Shown here: positions 21,251 to 34,917 of the stretch, in pieces
Layout of the letters: every line of letters begins with the position of its first letter
Position numbering within the stretch: position 1 is the stretch's first letter
Program-made: the position numbers and the translations under genes
Notes under the pieces: model-generated
What the model was told of the DNA's origin: nothing
The model's database searches: none
What the model saw: the letters and a program-made list of their open reading frames with translations, nothing else
Assembly (NCBI GenBank): GCA_020091685.1
Contig: CM034607.1
Coordinates: forward strand, 34,105,268-34,169,267
Source: Lutjanus erythropterus
Lineage: Eukaryota; Chordata; Actinopteri; Lutjaniformes; Lutjanidae
DNA length: 64,000 bases
Direction of reading: 5' to 3'

Positions 21251-24200
21251 GATACACAAGAGCATCCTAATGAAGAAGTGGAACACTTCTATTTTGCAGA
21301 TTAATCTCTTTAAAACAGACGTGCACACGTGAAGGAGGCAAAACAGCAATGATATTCAATGCCTTTATGTTGCCACGGTGTTGCATCCTGTTATTTATCG
21401 GACCTCGTGTTTTAGAGGTTGTTGAAGCTGCCACATGTCGCCAGCCTACTGTAATACAAATCAAACAGGAGGTCTGGAGATCCTCTCTCATGAGATTATG
21501 AGTGTCAAACATTTTATTTCCTGCATTCTGGTGAATTTCTAAGCACCAATATGTGCTTTAATGCATCAATTTCAAAGTCTAATGCTACTCTGAATATGAA
21601 TGAAATAATGAATCTATAAGAATAAAGTGCAGTTGAATCGGTTATACAGTATTAATATCAGACTACAGACATTGGACAAAATCATCTGTCAGAATAACTC
21701 TGGCCCTCTGTCCTCGTACTTGGACAGTCAGACAGTCCACCATAGGTGACAGATAATACTGTAATACTGCACAGCTTGCTTGGACGGGACTTCTGGTCAT
21801 CTTTCTGCAGTGGGGTCGCATTTTGCTGGAGCCAACTGTTGGTGATGAATCCATGATAATGGATCCTTAATTACATCCTGCAGGATGCATATTAGGGCCT
21901 GCATGACTTTATCCAGACATTAAAATCGCTTCTGAATTTGGGGACAATCTGGAGCTACTGAGAGACGAGCCAACCATCTGAGTAACCTGTTGGTTCAAAG
22001 TGAATCAAATATGACTCACTAGGTTTTTCCCACATGACTTGACAAAAGCAGACAAGGTGCCCAAATGAGTAAACAGGAAGAAGAAATAATACAGTTTGGA
22101 TAATACCACTGTGGATGCATCATCGACTAATAGGAGTTTCTTTTGAGTTTTATGATTAACCATTTTTTATGACAAAATTAAATGTTTTTAATAAGAAACT
22201 TACCCAATTCCAAAATATGATATATGATGAATAAATAATTTCTTTTCGACTTTAATTCAGTTGCTCACAGTACAAAGACAAGACATTTCATGCTCAAACT
22301 GACTGACTTTATTGTTTTTTGTAAATATACACTCATTCTGAATTTGATGCTTGCAAAATGTTTCAAACTAGTTGTGACAGGATCATGTTTACCGCTGTGA
22401 TACGTCATCTTTTTCAATGACAGTCAGCATTTGTGATCTGAGGATGCTACTTGTTGAATTTTTAAAGTGAAATTCTTTCTCATTCTTGTTTGACTCATTC
22501 TTGTGTCTTGGGTCTTTGTCTTTGTTTCTGCAGTTTGAACATTAAATTTCTTGTCTTTGTACTGTATTCAATTTAATATAGGTCGAAATATATTTATTTT
22601 TTGCACATCATTGTCTTCTGTTTTTATTTATTTTCCGCACGATGTCCCAAAAAGGTTGTGCAAAACATTTTTTTTTTTTGCCATTTTTTATCCAATCAGT
22701 ATAACAAAATTAAGGACTAAGGACTTCCATATGTCACTCAGTCCAAATGGCAACTTGAGAAACAAGAATAGACAACAGATGATAATTCAGCTCACTGGAA
22801 TGGTCAGTAATCCCCAAACTATGAGAAACTTAATTGTTAAACCAACCCAAGCTAACTCTTCAAATTCCACAGTTTTGTCCCCCCCCTCTGCATCTCATAC
22901 TGAAGCACGAGATGCCATTTAGTGTATGAGATGCTGCCAGAAGTCATTTTGAGCTCCTGGTCTTTTTATAAACCAGCTATCGTAGCTTCAGAGGCTAATG
23001 TTAGCTGTAGGAGGAAGAAAGTCATTTCTGATTATGTGTCTTCGGTCTGATACTTCAACAGTTTTGTGACAAACAGCAACTCTCTTGACTGGTAATCTGA
23101 TCTTTTATTTTCTCCAAAGTAAGGTCCTGTGGTGGCTCATCAGAAGGGGCGCAGAATGTCATGTATCTTACAACTTTTCTTTAATGTTTTTGTTTCAACC
23201 CCAGGTTGTCTCTGTCTTTACAGTGAAGTCACTCGACTGCCCGGTGTGTCTCTTTCTCTTTCTGCACTGTGGGCGTTTGTATTAGTTGATGAGGAGCAGG
23301 GACAGTGCATTTTTTGGAAGATGGGAATGAAACCAGGCTGAGCAAAAACAAATAAACTGACTTTATACGCCTCATCCAACCTCAGGTTTCCCCACAGTTT
23401 ACTCTGCATGAGATATTCAGGGATGACTTTGACTTTGGAAACTCTCTGACTTTTCTTCTTGTGTTTTCCTGAACACCATGAACGTCTGGCCCAGTGATTC
23501 CTTCAGAGGTCATGAAAAGTAACGTTTTCAATTTTATAAATTCTAAATTAAAATAAAATATTTATGACTAATTTTAAAATGTTGATCAGAATTAATGAAA
23601 CAAAGCCATGGGATTTAAATTTTGTGTTGTTATTAATTTAATTTTTCACAGTATCATCTTATATCCAGTCACTAGTACAGTTAGTCCAGTGTGTTGAGCA
23701 GAGTTGTGATTAACTCTTTCCCCACCAGTGTTTTTTTTTTAAAGTTGCCAGCCAGCGCCAGCTTTTTTGACAAAATTCACAGATTTTTCAAAACGCACAG
23801 AATATTCAGTTCTATGAATATGTTAACATGGAACATATCAAAAGAAAGAACAGATCTTGTAGTTTCAGACACACAAAAAACATTTTGTTCTAGCTTCATT
23901 AATTCTTTTTTATAAGCAGCGCTGCAACGTGAGCAGCCTCGCTCTGTGCTAGAGTCACGGATCTGCCGCTGAGTTTTCATGCTAGATAACACCATCATCT
24001 TCTTCTGCTGCTCAATTCCAGCGGTTCTCTTCTTTTTTTTTTTTTCCAGAAGATTTCCAGATTGGTCCATGACATTCTTAAGTTTGGGAATGGCTGCTCT
24101 AACCTTTCATCTAGCATGACCATCAGGTCAAAACCAGTAATATTTTGAGACCTGCAAAACTAATTTGAGACCTGCAAAACTAATTAAATTCCCATCAGCC

Positions 24201-24395
24201 TCAGCTATACTCTGTGTTTTATTCAATGTTGACAAATGGTAGCATGCTAACACGCCAAACTAAGATGGTAAAGATGATATCATGTAAACATCAGCATTAG
24301 CATTGCCAGCATGTCAGCATGCTGCAGAGTGCATACTCACAGTACAATAAACCTACAATTAAAGACAATTTGAATATATTTGGAGGAAAATAGCT
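21251..24395. other. Intergenic, no gene recognised
   Basis: AT-rich. A 20-bp unit (GAGACCTGCAAAACTAATT) is doubled at 24149-24186. Short open frames have no supporting features. Confidence 0.4.
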
Positions 24396-24399
24396 CTGC

Positions 24400-24525
24400 T
24401 TCAGCCCTGCAATGAACTGGCGACTTGTCCAGGGTGTACCCCGCCTCTCGCCCAGTGTCAGCTGGGATAGCCCCCTCCCCCACGACTCTTCAAGGATAAG
24501 CGGTTACGAACGATGAATGAATGAG
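24400..24525 (+). mobile_element. LINE/SINE 3' tail, copy A
   Basis: CTGGCGACTTGTCCAGGGTG, then CCCAGTGTCAGCTGGGATAG and AAGGATAAGCGGTTACG, ending in a (GAAT)n tail. This is a very common fish retroposon 3' end. A longer copy is at 40990-41257. Confidence 0.65.
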
Positions 24526-25647
24526 CTCTGCTTCAGAGAATAAAACTTTTTGTTGGTGGTCTTACATCATTTATAGTGTCCTATAAGATTTTTATGAGGG
24601 CGAATAAGTTTTACACATCTGTGCTGTGCCAGGGAGGTCCACTGTGTAATGACCTGTGGTCTGTTGTTGTTGCTATAGTAACAGCTGCATCTGTGTTGGG
24701 GGGATCCACCTAAACAATGACCATATATGTCTTCAAGGAAGAATTTTTTTTGCAGTGCTGAGATTGCATGTTTTCACACTGAAGATGACCAGAGTATTTA
24801 TTTAAACACTTGTTTATTTCCTCTGGCTGCCAGTTGCCATGGTAACACCAATTCTCTACCAGTTCTGTTACTTCAGTGAAACAAAACTGATTTTGTTTTT
24901 CTTGCATGTAATTACAGCAACAGTAGGTTGTTCCTAAGAAACCCACAATTGTGGGTGATTTGTTCTTTCTTTCCCGGATCCTCTTTCGCACTTTCACTAA
25001 TCCACTTTTATTTCTGTGCTCACTAGTGGTTATACAGCTGAATCACTGGGCGTGTTACAGCACTGGTATGTTTACTGAGTGAACACTAGTGCTTTGTGGT
25101 TATTCAAAAGGACTGTCAGAATAGGAAAAAAATAATTTCATCTCCACTGGAAAAATTAGGCCACAAACTATAACTATATGGGCTGATTCAGGAGGGAGTC
25201 TCAACTGGTTTATTCCCAAGTGACACAGGAGCACTCAGGACCTTTGAATCTCATGTCTGGTAAACAAATCAACCATTAATGGAGTTAGACGCTTTTCAGA
25301 AGACATGAATGTTCACAGGAATCCATTGTCATCCAACCTCCAGCTGGGCGCGAGAGGAAACTCTAGGTCTGTCAAATCATCTAATCACGTCAATTACAGT
25401 CTAGTTTCCATATATTATCCTAAAGTAAAGATATTAAACAAACACATTGGAAATAATTCATAATATTTCATGAAATACTGCCTATAATCATGTAAATGTT
25501 GTGTTGACTGCAGCGCTCTGTGTTACTGTGACTGGACAGGCCTGCTGGTTTCCCCTCTGCAGACACTTCTGGAGTTTTTAACTCCAAACGTAACTACAGT
25601 GTGGTGTTACAAGCCTCGCTGTCTGGCCTGGGAGTTTCTGCTATTGA

Positions 25648-25770
25648 TTCAGGTTCTCACTGAAGGAACGTGCGCACACAGCTGCACTAGCAGAACAGCT
25701 CAATAGGAGGGCCTGTTCTCTAGATGACCTGTGACTGGTTTAAGTCTACCGTCAAGAGGAGGTGCAGATG
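25648..25770. repeat. Dispersed repeat, copy B (inverse of 17268-17395)
   Basis: Contains CTCACTGAAGGAACGTG, GCTGCACTAGCAGAACAG and TGGTTTAAGTCTACCGTC, matching the reverse complement of copy A. Confidence 0.75.
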
Positions 25771-25989
25771 TTTAGTTCTCTCTCAAACCACTTGATTTAC
25801 AGTAAGCTGAAAGTAATATTATAGTATTATAGTTATTGCTCATTGATGACTAAAATACATTGCCTAACACATTTTTAACTGCTCCTAATGACAGTTGCAA
25901 GCCAGCTCTCAACCAAAATGTGCTGCCCTGACTGAAAGACACTTAGATATTTAATTTTTTTTGTTTTTCACTCAAGTTATGTGCACATG

Positions 25990-26105
25990 GTCCTCCAACA
26001 ATGTAGAAATCCCACAAACCAACACACAAACAACACGTATTATGCTCCATTTCTGCCATATTCTGCCAACAAATCACCCCTAAATCTCACACACTGGACC
26101 TTTAA
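25990..26105 (+). mobile_element. hAT-like MITE, 3' part
   Basis: Ends AAATCTCACACACTGGACC followed by TTTAAA, the terminal repeat of the AAAGGTCCAGTGTG family. The ATTCTGCCA phrase is also in the 35570 copy. The left end is not clear. Confidence 0.55.
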
Positions 26106-27009
26106 ATTAAGTCAAGTTTAGTTAACAACTGTCTGACACTGCCATTCCCAGAGACATGTTGCAAGTACTATTCATTTTTTTGTTATAAATCCTGCATGTA
26201 GAGCTAAATGCTTGGTTTCATTATAAAATACTGTTCTTCTTATGCACAGATATGTGATGTGAGAGCACAGTTACAAAATCAGACATTTACTGACTTTATA
26301 TTTGCACTTTTTTCTAAGAGTAGCTCAGACTTCGTTTATCTGAGCCATTATCGTTCCAGTTTACTGCAGCTGTGCACATTAGTGCATTTGTGCTATAAAA
26401 AAGATCAGTTAAGGCTGGTGATTGCGAATAGAAATTCAAAGTAAACACCCTGGGGAAGGCCTGCTGTTGTCACTGAAGGGTTTTTTTACGCTGTGGAAAA
26501 TTATTTACAGTTGATATTACGAGATTCTGTCGCTGACATCATCTCCAAATAAACACTGAGCGAGTTCAGCCTAAATGTAGATGAATGAAACAAATCACGA
26601 CTTTCCAACAAATAACAGTTTATCTGTTTGCTACTCTTGCCATTCGTCCTACTGCACTTGACCTCACTGTGTAATCACAGATGGTGTGTGGTCGACATCA
26701 CTTTAATCCTTTTATGATGTTGTGTCAGCAGCCTGTGTGCGGCGACAGCCTGTGTGCGGTGGCGGCCTGACACAGTGCGATTACTGCGGCCTAAATTGTA
26801 GCAGTGACCTGCAGGTAATGACAGTCTCAATGACGAGGAAAGCGTTCCTTTTTTCCTGGCAGGAGACGTTGACTAAATAAACAGATCAGTGAGTGAGGCA
26901 GAGCGGTGATCCGGAGAAAAGAGGAAAATCATGTCAAGTGTGACTGGAAATGAATCCGAGTGTCTGAGCTGATAGAAGAAGATGTGGCACATATGGAGAC
27001 CCACAGGGG

Positions 27010-27088
27010 ACAAACTGAACAAGTAAATAAGCAAGAAAGTAAACAAACAAACAGACAAATACATAAACAAACAAACAAATAAATAAAT
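27010..27088. repeat. Degenerate (AAAC/AAAT)n tract
   Basis: Runs of AAAC then AAAT tetranucleotides with interruptions. Confidence 0.85.
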
Positions 27089-28236
27089 GCACCTTTAGCC
27101 AAATAATGATAAATAAATAACTGAATGGTAATAACTGAATAACTTGTTTTTTGTGTTGTTGTTTTTAAGTTTATAAGTAAGAAAAAAGTGAAATAAATAC
27201 GGAATTAAGTAAATACAAAGATAATAATTAGGGAAAATATACAGAAGTAGATAAAATCAATAAACATGAATTGGGAAACAAAAAAATTAGAAATAGGCTG
27301 CACACTACAGCTGCAACAATTAATTGATTAGGGAATCAGTGGTTAAATTAATCAACAACTATTTTGATAATCACTTAATAAGATGTATTTTTTAGAGTAT
27401 TTTTTTATTATGAAAGAAATTAACTTATAGTGTAGAATTTCTCTTGTGTTAAAACCGCATTTCCTGAAGGCTCATGGGAAGATAATAATGAATGGATGAC
27501 ATCACTGTATATTTGGTCTGCCAGGCACCTCTGCCTGTTTTCACAGAACTGTCTCATCTCCTATTTGTCTTGAAGAAGGGGGAATACCAGCCAGTCACTG
27601 ACTGACTAAAATTACATAGATACGACTCAGCAGACCACGGTTTTCATTTTACTTGCTGTCTGATTCACACACCCACTGACTAACACAGATGTACGGTCGG
27701 AGACGACCATCTGGGGTGACCTAAAGGGGTGAGAGCAACATGAGACACTTGGCTCCATGTCCTGGTGTGATTAGAGCTCCAACTTTGGGCATATTTGATG
27801 TTTGAGATTTATTTCAAATGAGCAGGTTCAGCTCCAGGCCTCTGAGTCACACGACGAGGGCAGAATGAAATGAATAAATAAATTCTCTCTCCTCGGGTGG
27901 ACGGACAGAAAAATTTCCACTCCATTTATGAACAGTCAGCACTTACTGCAAACATCCAGTTAAATCGAGAAGGTAAACACCATCCGTCCTCACGCCTCAC
28001 ACTGCGTCAAACTTACAAAGCCTGAAAAAATTATAGCTATTACGATAAGCTCTCATATCCTCCTCCTGCTTCTGGCTAATATACTACTCACTGTAACATT
28101 ACCGGGAAAACCAAAAACGGCTCATTACTTGTTGTGAGCAGTTTCATGTTGGAACTAGTTCCAGTAGAACTACTTTGCTCACAGCAAAGTTTGTGGATTA
28201 TCTTGAATGAACATGTCAGGATTTTTGGAAGGAGAC

Positions 28237-28238
28237 AT

Positions 28239-28269
<31 letters not shown>

Positions 28270-28271
28270 TT
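28237..28271. repeat. (TTTA)n microsatellite
   Basis: About 8-9 tandem ATTT units. Confidence 0.95.
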
Positions 28272-30109
28272 CATGTTTTGGTGCTTTGAGCAGCAGTGAC
28301 ATTCAGCCCCATTATACTGAGAGACACAACTCTGCAGCCAATATGTCTAAAACTCTGCAATATTAAATTATCAAATTTCATAACCAGTTCAAAACTCTTT
28401 GTAGTAGCTTTAAATTAAATTGAAAAACAAACATCTTAGAGGTGATTTGTAGCTATGATGTGAGGTCATACATGTGGATTTTATTACCTGGGCGCCTTGT
28501 GTTCAGTCCACACACTGACTCCAAGCTGCAGAACCAGCTGTTCTCACAGCTGCACAGCTCCAGTTGTGCTGAAAGGACAGCAGCTGAAAAGGCTGATGTC
28601 ACTTGGCTGACAAATATCAGGAAATAAAACGTTTTTTTTCAGCTTGGCTCTGTGTTTTTATTCATGTATTTACTGTCTCCTACAACTGTCTTCTAAGAGT
28701 TAATCTGATTTTCTGCAAACACCACAGCTCTGTACGGCCAAAACTGAAACCAGGAAGTGAAAATGAAACTGGAAACGTTACTAAAAGAAAGTGTTACTAA
28801 AAGAATAATTACACAACAATAGAGATTAATTCCAAACAATCATCTGTACTGTTTGGATTTGAGATAAATACGATATATGTTAAGGATTTTTTTTATATAA
28901 TGTTTTATTTCTGTAGCACTTTTAAAACCCCAAATATCGCCGCAGGCAGCAACGAACAGCGTCCAAACAGATTGCAAGTATTTGGATGCACAACACACTG
29001 TCCTGCAAATGTGGGACATGGACACACTTTGAATCTTTAACTTTTGGATCCACAGAGAAAGTGACTCACAGGTTTCTACACACCTCCTTACAAAATGGAT
29101 AAACAAATAAATGTAATAATTTCCAGGAGAGAGGGTTGGTTGGTTTCTGGTGAATTTCAACAGTGAATTTCTTGAGTGCCTCTCAGCACTGGTTCAATAA
29201 ACTGAGATGCTGGTTGTCTGGTTTAATTTAACCTTATTAAACATTTACTGGTCAGGGTGAGTGCAGTTTCAGTTTGAAAGTTCATGTGATGTGGAGCGAT
29301 AGAGGAGGTTAGGAGGAACTGTTGGCTCTGGATGAATCATGCCGGGAAAAATACCAGGTTTATTCAGACTCTCTGTTCATAATCCCCCTCCACTTGCATA
29401 TTTTAATTTCTGGCACTGAGAGAAAGAAATTTCCTATGAGAAACGGTTTCCCAGTGCACCTATTAGGGCAGAAAACGTCTCTGTCGTACCTGCTGCTGCC
29501 CTGCTTACATAACAGGTGAAGAAAACACAGGTATCTCCTGTTTGGAAGTTTTTTTTATTAAATGGAAAACATAAGGAATCTGCTTTTGATCAATCGCTGC
29601 AGTTGATCTGATGGGCTGATGAAACAGGGCTGGGTACTGATACAGTTACTTTTTCATCAACACAATCCAAGTATCACAATATTAAAGTAATGTAACTTGA
29701 TTATGCTACTTTTCGATTACCTCGATATAAAACAGTGCATGTGTTACAGCGTAGAGTGTCTCAATTAGTTGTTTGGTCCACAAAATGTCTGAAATTGGTG
29801 AAAAATATTAATCAAAACTCAAGATGACGTCCTCAAATGTCTTGTTTTATCCACAACTCAAAGATATTCAGTTTACTGTCAGAGAGGAGGAAAGAAACCA
29901 GAAAATATTCACATTTAAGAAACTGAAATCAGAGAATTTGGACCTTTTTCAAAACAAGTGATTATTAAAATAGATATAAAATAAAGTCAATAGTCAATTT
30001 ATAATAGATTGAAGCTCTTAGTGTTTTATGTTCATTGTTAGTTTTGTTGTTGTTTTGTTGTGTGTAATTCAATCAATAAAAAAAAAGCAATAAAAGAAAT
30101 AAAGACAAA

Positions 30110-30335
30110 AAATGGTGAATTTTCCACTAGAGGCTGTGATAATGAATTGGCAGCTCTGTGTGCACAGTGCATGGTGGGATATCGTTCTTTGTTTTAAAAT
30201 GGCAATCCCCATTTTTCATAAATGTATCTGTAATCTGATTAAGTCTATTTTATCTGTAACTGTACTGGAATACAGTTACCTTCTTTTGTATCCAGATTAT
30301 GTAACGTTACATGTAATCCATTACTCCCCATCCCT
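30110..30335 (+). repeat. Dispersed repeat, copy A (pair with 61715-61915)
   Basis: Shares TGATAATGAATTGG, TATCGTTCTTTRTTTTAAAA, TTTTGTATCCAGATTATG and ACATGTAATCCATTACTCCC with 61715-61915, in the same orientation. The pattern fits a common non-autonomous fish repeat. Confidence 0.75.
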
Positions 30336-32215
30336 GATGACTGGTTGCTTCATTTTGGTGCCACATGTCTGAGCTGTTGATTTAATCAGCCAACATCTGG
30401 TGCAGATGTTACAGACGCTTCACAAAACCACTTGTCAACATTGCTGTAACTCTCCCTGTACATGGCTCTGGCAGCAGGTGATGTGACGTTAGCACTCTGT
30501 TAGCTAGCAGCTGCTGTGAAGCTGGTTAAAATGCTTAAGAAATGAAAGTGCGGCTGTATTACCCTCAAAACAAAAAACACCCAACCATACTGTAAGAGCA
30601 GTGGGCTTCTGTGGAAATCCCAGTACTGCAAATGATTGATTGCACTTGCAGCATTTCAGCTGCCTTTTATTGCTGCTTCCTGTCTGCTTCTGGCCATGCA
30701 TTATTAAAAATATATGCATTACACATTGATAAGTCTATCCCATTTATGAGACAGTATCATGTTTAAATATGTTATATTAAGCTTAATTGTTTAATGCGCA
30801 GATGTCACATTGATTACTGATTTTCTACCAGTGTTATTTGCCGCAACACTCTTGTTTTTTGCTTATTATTTTTTAAATATTCTTAATAGTTCTCCATTAT
30901 AAGGACTTGTTCTTCCTGACTAAAGTAGGCATCACACGATCGCTTCGCATTGTGTGGAAGAAAAGTCAAATGACACATCAAATTTTTGCAACCCTACTGT
31001 GCACAGCGCCTGAAAAAGCCTGAGTTATCAAAGCAAGCTGATAACCATCATCATGATACCTTTATCTCTGACTGGGGTTTTAGATTTGGTTGAGTCAGCT
31101 CATGCAGAGAAAGCCTGGCTGTGTTAAGCTTCCTTTGTAGTAAAGCCATCAGAGCACAGCCGCCACGCTGGAGACAGTGATGTTGACAAAAGCAATGACA
31201 CCACTTGTCCGCAGTTGTCACACATGTGTTAAAGTGAACAAGAGTTGGGCTGTTGTTATAGACTGTTATAGAATTTAGATGTTTTTTGTTTTATCTTGGT
31301 AATAATATCATAACCCTTCTAACCTCGTGGACAATAGCATAAAAAAAAGCATAAAGGCATAAATGAACCATTAAGCACTAAAAGCAGTTCATATCAAGTC
31401 AGCAGTCTAAATCTCATCAGTCACTTTGAGAATAGAACAGAATATTAACACCACTTTCTTAAAAACATTTTTCAGTTGCCAGAGGAGCTCTGTTTCACCT
31501 CCCAGAGCTTAAAGGCTCAAATTGGTGGGAGAGAGGATGAGAGCGATCTGTCAGGATGCTCCTTGCCTTCTTCCTCGTTCTCCCTGTAAAAAGTTGGGTT
31601 AAAGTCTTCTGGGGTTTGCCTGTTATCTTACTCACCACCGACTCAATCTTAGAAAGTTTATTTTTACGGCTAAATTCCACCAGGCGTGGCTGCGTTGCAT
31701 TACGTCTGCGTCACGTCAGTTGGAGCTGATTGCAGCCGATCTGCAACAATGCTTGTGATTCCACCAGTGGCGTCTCGGCACATCATTTTGATGGATGCCG
31801 TGTCAATTAGCACAGAGCAGACTGAACGGGCAGGAAGTCAGACAAAGAAAAGGCAGGGAGAATCTGTTTAATTTTCAGAATAAAAGACCCTGTGCACGAT
31901 CATAAAGACAAACAGTAAAGAAACTATTTAACCATGTGGCCTGTTTATCCATGGTAGAAGCACAAAATCATAACCAGGTGGGCAAAACGCTCCACTGTTG
32001 TAATGGTTCTGAAACGCTGCTGGTGAGGCTTGCAGCCCTGCGGAGGACAGATCAGACCGGGAGTCTAGAAATGTGTCACAGTATTTAAGGTTTTCCACCG
32101 TTTCAACATGTTGACCATCAAATGGAACTGGTTCTGTTTACTATGTCAGGAACACTGACTTTGGGAACAAGTGGTTTTAGACACAAGACAAATTTAGCAC
32201 TGTCTGCTGTCTGTC
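30336..32215. other. Intergenic, no gene recognised
   Basis: No coding similarity or clear transposon. A slightly GC-richer patch lies at 31680-31800. Confidence 0.4.
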
Positions 32216-32230
32216 TGCTTTCAGCATGTC

Positions 32231-32897
32231 CATCCATCCATTGTCCTCCGCTTATCTGGGGCCGGGTCACGGGGGCAGCAATCCGAGCAGGGACGCCCAG
32301 ACTTCCCTCTCCCCGGACACTTTCTCCAGGTCTTCCGGGAGGATCCCAAGGCGTTCTCAGGCCAGCCGAGTGACATAGTCACTCCAGCGTGTCCTGGGTC
32401 TTCCCCGGGCCCTCCTCCCAGTGGGGCATGCCCGGAACACCAGGCGCCCAGGAGGCATCCGATATAGATGCCCGAGCCACCTCAGCTGGCTCCTCTCGAC
32501 ATGGAGGAGCAGCGGCTCTACTCCGAGCTCCTCCCGGGTGACAGAGCTCCTCACCCTATCTCTAAGGGAGCGCCCCGCCACCCTGCGGAGGAAACTCATT
32601 TCGGCCACTGGCATCTGAGATCTTATTCTTTCGGTCATGACCCAAAGCTCATGACCATAGGTGAGGGTAGGAACATAGACTGACCGGAAAATTGAGAGCT
32701 TCGCCTTGCGGCTCAGCTCCTTCTTTCCCACGACAGACTGGTGCAACGACCGCAATACTGCTGCCGCTGCCCCAATCCGTCTGTCAATCTCACGCTCCAT
32801 CCTCCCCTCACTCGTGACCAAGACCCCAAGATACTTGAACTCCTTCACTTGAGGCAGGAACTCATGGCCTCTTCGAACTTCGAGGTGCTGATTCTCA
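32231..32897 (-). mobile_element. 5'-truncated RTE/Rex3-like LINE, 3' end of ORF2
   Basis: The minus strand encodes FKYLGVLVTSEGRMEREIDR, then LTYGHELWVMTERIRSQ, MSFLRRVAGRSLRDRV and RSQLRWLGHLYRMPPGRL. These are the C-terminal end of an RTE-type reverse transcriptase. The 3' tail is a short (GATG)n run at 32231-32241, as known for fish Rex3. Identical 15-bp flanks TGCTTTCAGCATGTC at 32216-32230 and 32898-32912 are target-site duplications. Compared with the copy near 63540, about 45 bp are missing after EAM, shifting the frame. Confidence 0.85.
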
Positions 32898-32999
32898 TGC
32901 TTTCAGCATGTCATTAAAAAGAAAGCCAAGATGACCCCCCCCCCCCCCAAACAAATCTAAAGTCTAAAAAGCTTTTTGTTATTATTATTATGTTTTTAT

Positions 33000-33530
33000 T
33001 CTATCAGGCTGTATTGGGAAGTGTGGTCAGATATGGCATGCCAGCATGGTTTGGAAACCTACCGTACAACTAAAATCTAAGCTGGCCCATCTGATACACA
33101 GCCATGAAGGTGATAGGGAGAAACGAGTACCAGCCCCTCCAGTCAATCTATGAGCAGTCTGTTCTGCGGCAGGTTCAGAGGATATTATCCTGCATGTAGA
33201 ATATGAGCTTTTGCCCTCTGGCAGACGATACTCCCCACTGTAAACTTAACTGATTTAAAAGTTCATTTGTTCCTACCTCCATTAAACTTTTAAATAGTGC
33301 TGTTTGAGGCTGCAGGGATTGTGCAATAGTTTCACAGTGTTTTTTTCACAGGGTATGTGTGCAATATGTGTTATGTATTTGTATGTGCATTATCTTGTAA
33401 TGTGCAATGTGGATTATGTGCCATTTATTTATTATGTTGTTTGTTTTATCACACTGTGGAGGCATGTTGTGTGCAGCATTTGAGTCCAAAACAAATTAAA
33501 ATAAAGTATATCGTATCATAAACAGGACAT
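33000..33530 (+). mobile_element. Decayed LINE (jockey/L2-like) ORF2 C-terminus and 3' UTR
   Basis: The plus strand reads SVVRYGMPAWFGNL, then after a stop and frameshift KVIGRNEYQPLQSIYEQSVL and RQVQRILS. ELLPSGRRY follows in another frame. The 3' end has AAAATAAAG at 33498. Stops and frameshifts show it is dead. Confidence 0.65.
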
Positions 33531-34917
33531 CTTGGTAGATTTTCAGCTGAAATTGCAATTAGCTGTGGTTGGAATTCTAATTAGTGCATTCATTTATTAA
33601 TATGGTTTCTGCAGAGATGCGCAGCATTTTCCGCCCTTCTGTTCGACAACATGGCCTCCCTCAAAACTGCGACAGAAACTCTTTCAGCTGTTCTCACCTC
33701 ATAAACATGTCACAACGTTGAAAAATACACAAACCGGTAATGCCACAGTTTCATGTCTTCATGTCTTTTTATGTGAGACATCCTCACAGAGGGTTCAGTG
33801 TGTCCACAATCAACCAGAAACTGTTTAACTTCAATGCTGACATGTTTAAGTTCATCATTTTCAACATTCATGTTGAAAAGAAAAAAAAATTAAAGTAATC
33901 TGTTTGAAGTGATACTTAAGTGATTTCACTTTCACTCATATACAAGTGGCATGGATAGCTCCGAATTTTTCTTTTTGTGTGTGTGTGTGGGAGGGGGGGG
34001 GGACTTTCATGAGTAATAAATGTGAGATTTTCTGTTGTAACTCATGAGGTTCACCCCTTTGTCTTCACAAAATCCCTGCACTAAAAAAAAGATATTTTTG
34101 GTTGAATCATGCTTAAACCTTCCTTTCATGCAGTTTTGTTAAGACTTTCTCTCATTCAGAACGTTTTGAGGACATTTATGTTGTGATTAGTGTAAGGTAA
34201 ACTTAGACTTTTGTGGTAAAATGCGTGGACTACAAACCAAAAGGGGAAACCTGGATTTAATCAAATGCAGTGCACAGGCCTAGAAAATGTAATTTCTTAA
34301 GAAAGTGGCTGATTCAAAAAGCATAAGTAACATTGGATACAGTACTACACACAATTACTAAACTATGCTGGCTTTCATTTAAATCCACCTTTTCTCTATG
34401 TGTCTAATTTTTGTGTTTTTTACAATAAAAAGACACAATGCAATTTTACTTATTAATATACATTATATTATTTAATATACAGGCAAAAAAAGCTGCAAAA
34501 TTCCCCAATATTTTCCCATATTGGAAAAAAGTGTGTGATCATCTCTTATTGTATTTAGTGTCCTGCAGAACCACAAGAGAGCTCAAAAAAATAAAAAGTC
34601 CCATTTCATCTCATTTGAATTTTGTGTGAAACAACCCTTCAAATACATTTTATAGAAAAATACTGATAATAAATCACGAGGGTACAAATCATGAAAATGG
34701 GGATGTAATAATACAAAAATAAAATTAACAGTTTAAAATTTGAAAGTAAATAAATAAAGACTGTGTTGTAGTCCAGTGTTGACAAAGTGACACAACACGA
34801 TTAAAGACTAGTTACTTACTCAATAACACTATAATTACTGAATATTAATTGTGGTGATTTCTTTTCATTCTTTTTTTTTTTGTTTGTTTTGTTTGTTTGT
34901 TTTTGAAAGTTGAAGTT
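33531..34917. other. 3' flank of the enpp3-like gene
   Basis: AT-rich with a poly-G/poly-GT stretch near 33976-34002. The part next to 34917 is probably the 3' UTR of the ENPP gene on the minus strand. No other gene is seen. Confidence 0.4.

Larger units (their letters stand above)
26110..30100. other. Intergenic, no gene recognised
   Basis: Contains a 17-bp doubled unit (CAGCCTGTGTGCGGYG) at 26730-26762, degenerate AAAC/AAAT tandem sequence at 27010-27088, and (TTTA)n at 28237-28271. No exon or promoter is recognisable. Confidence 0.4.
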
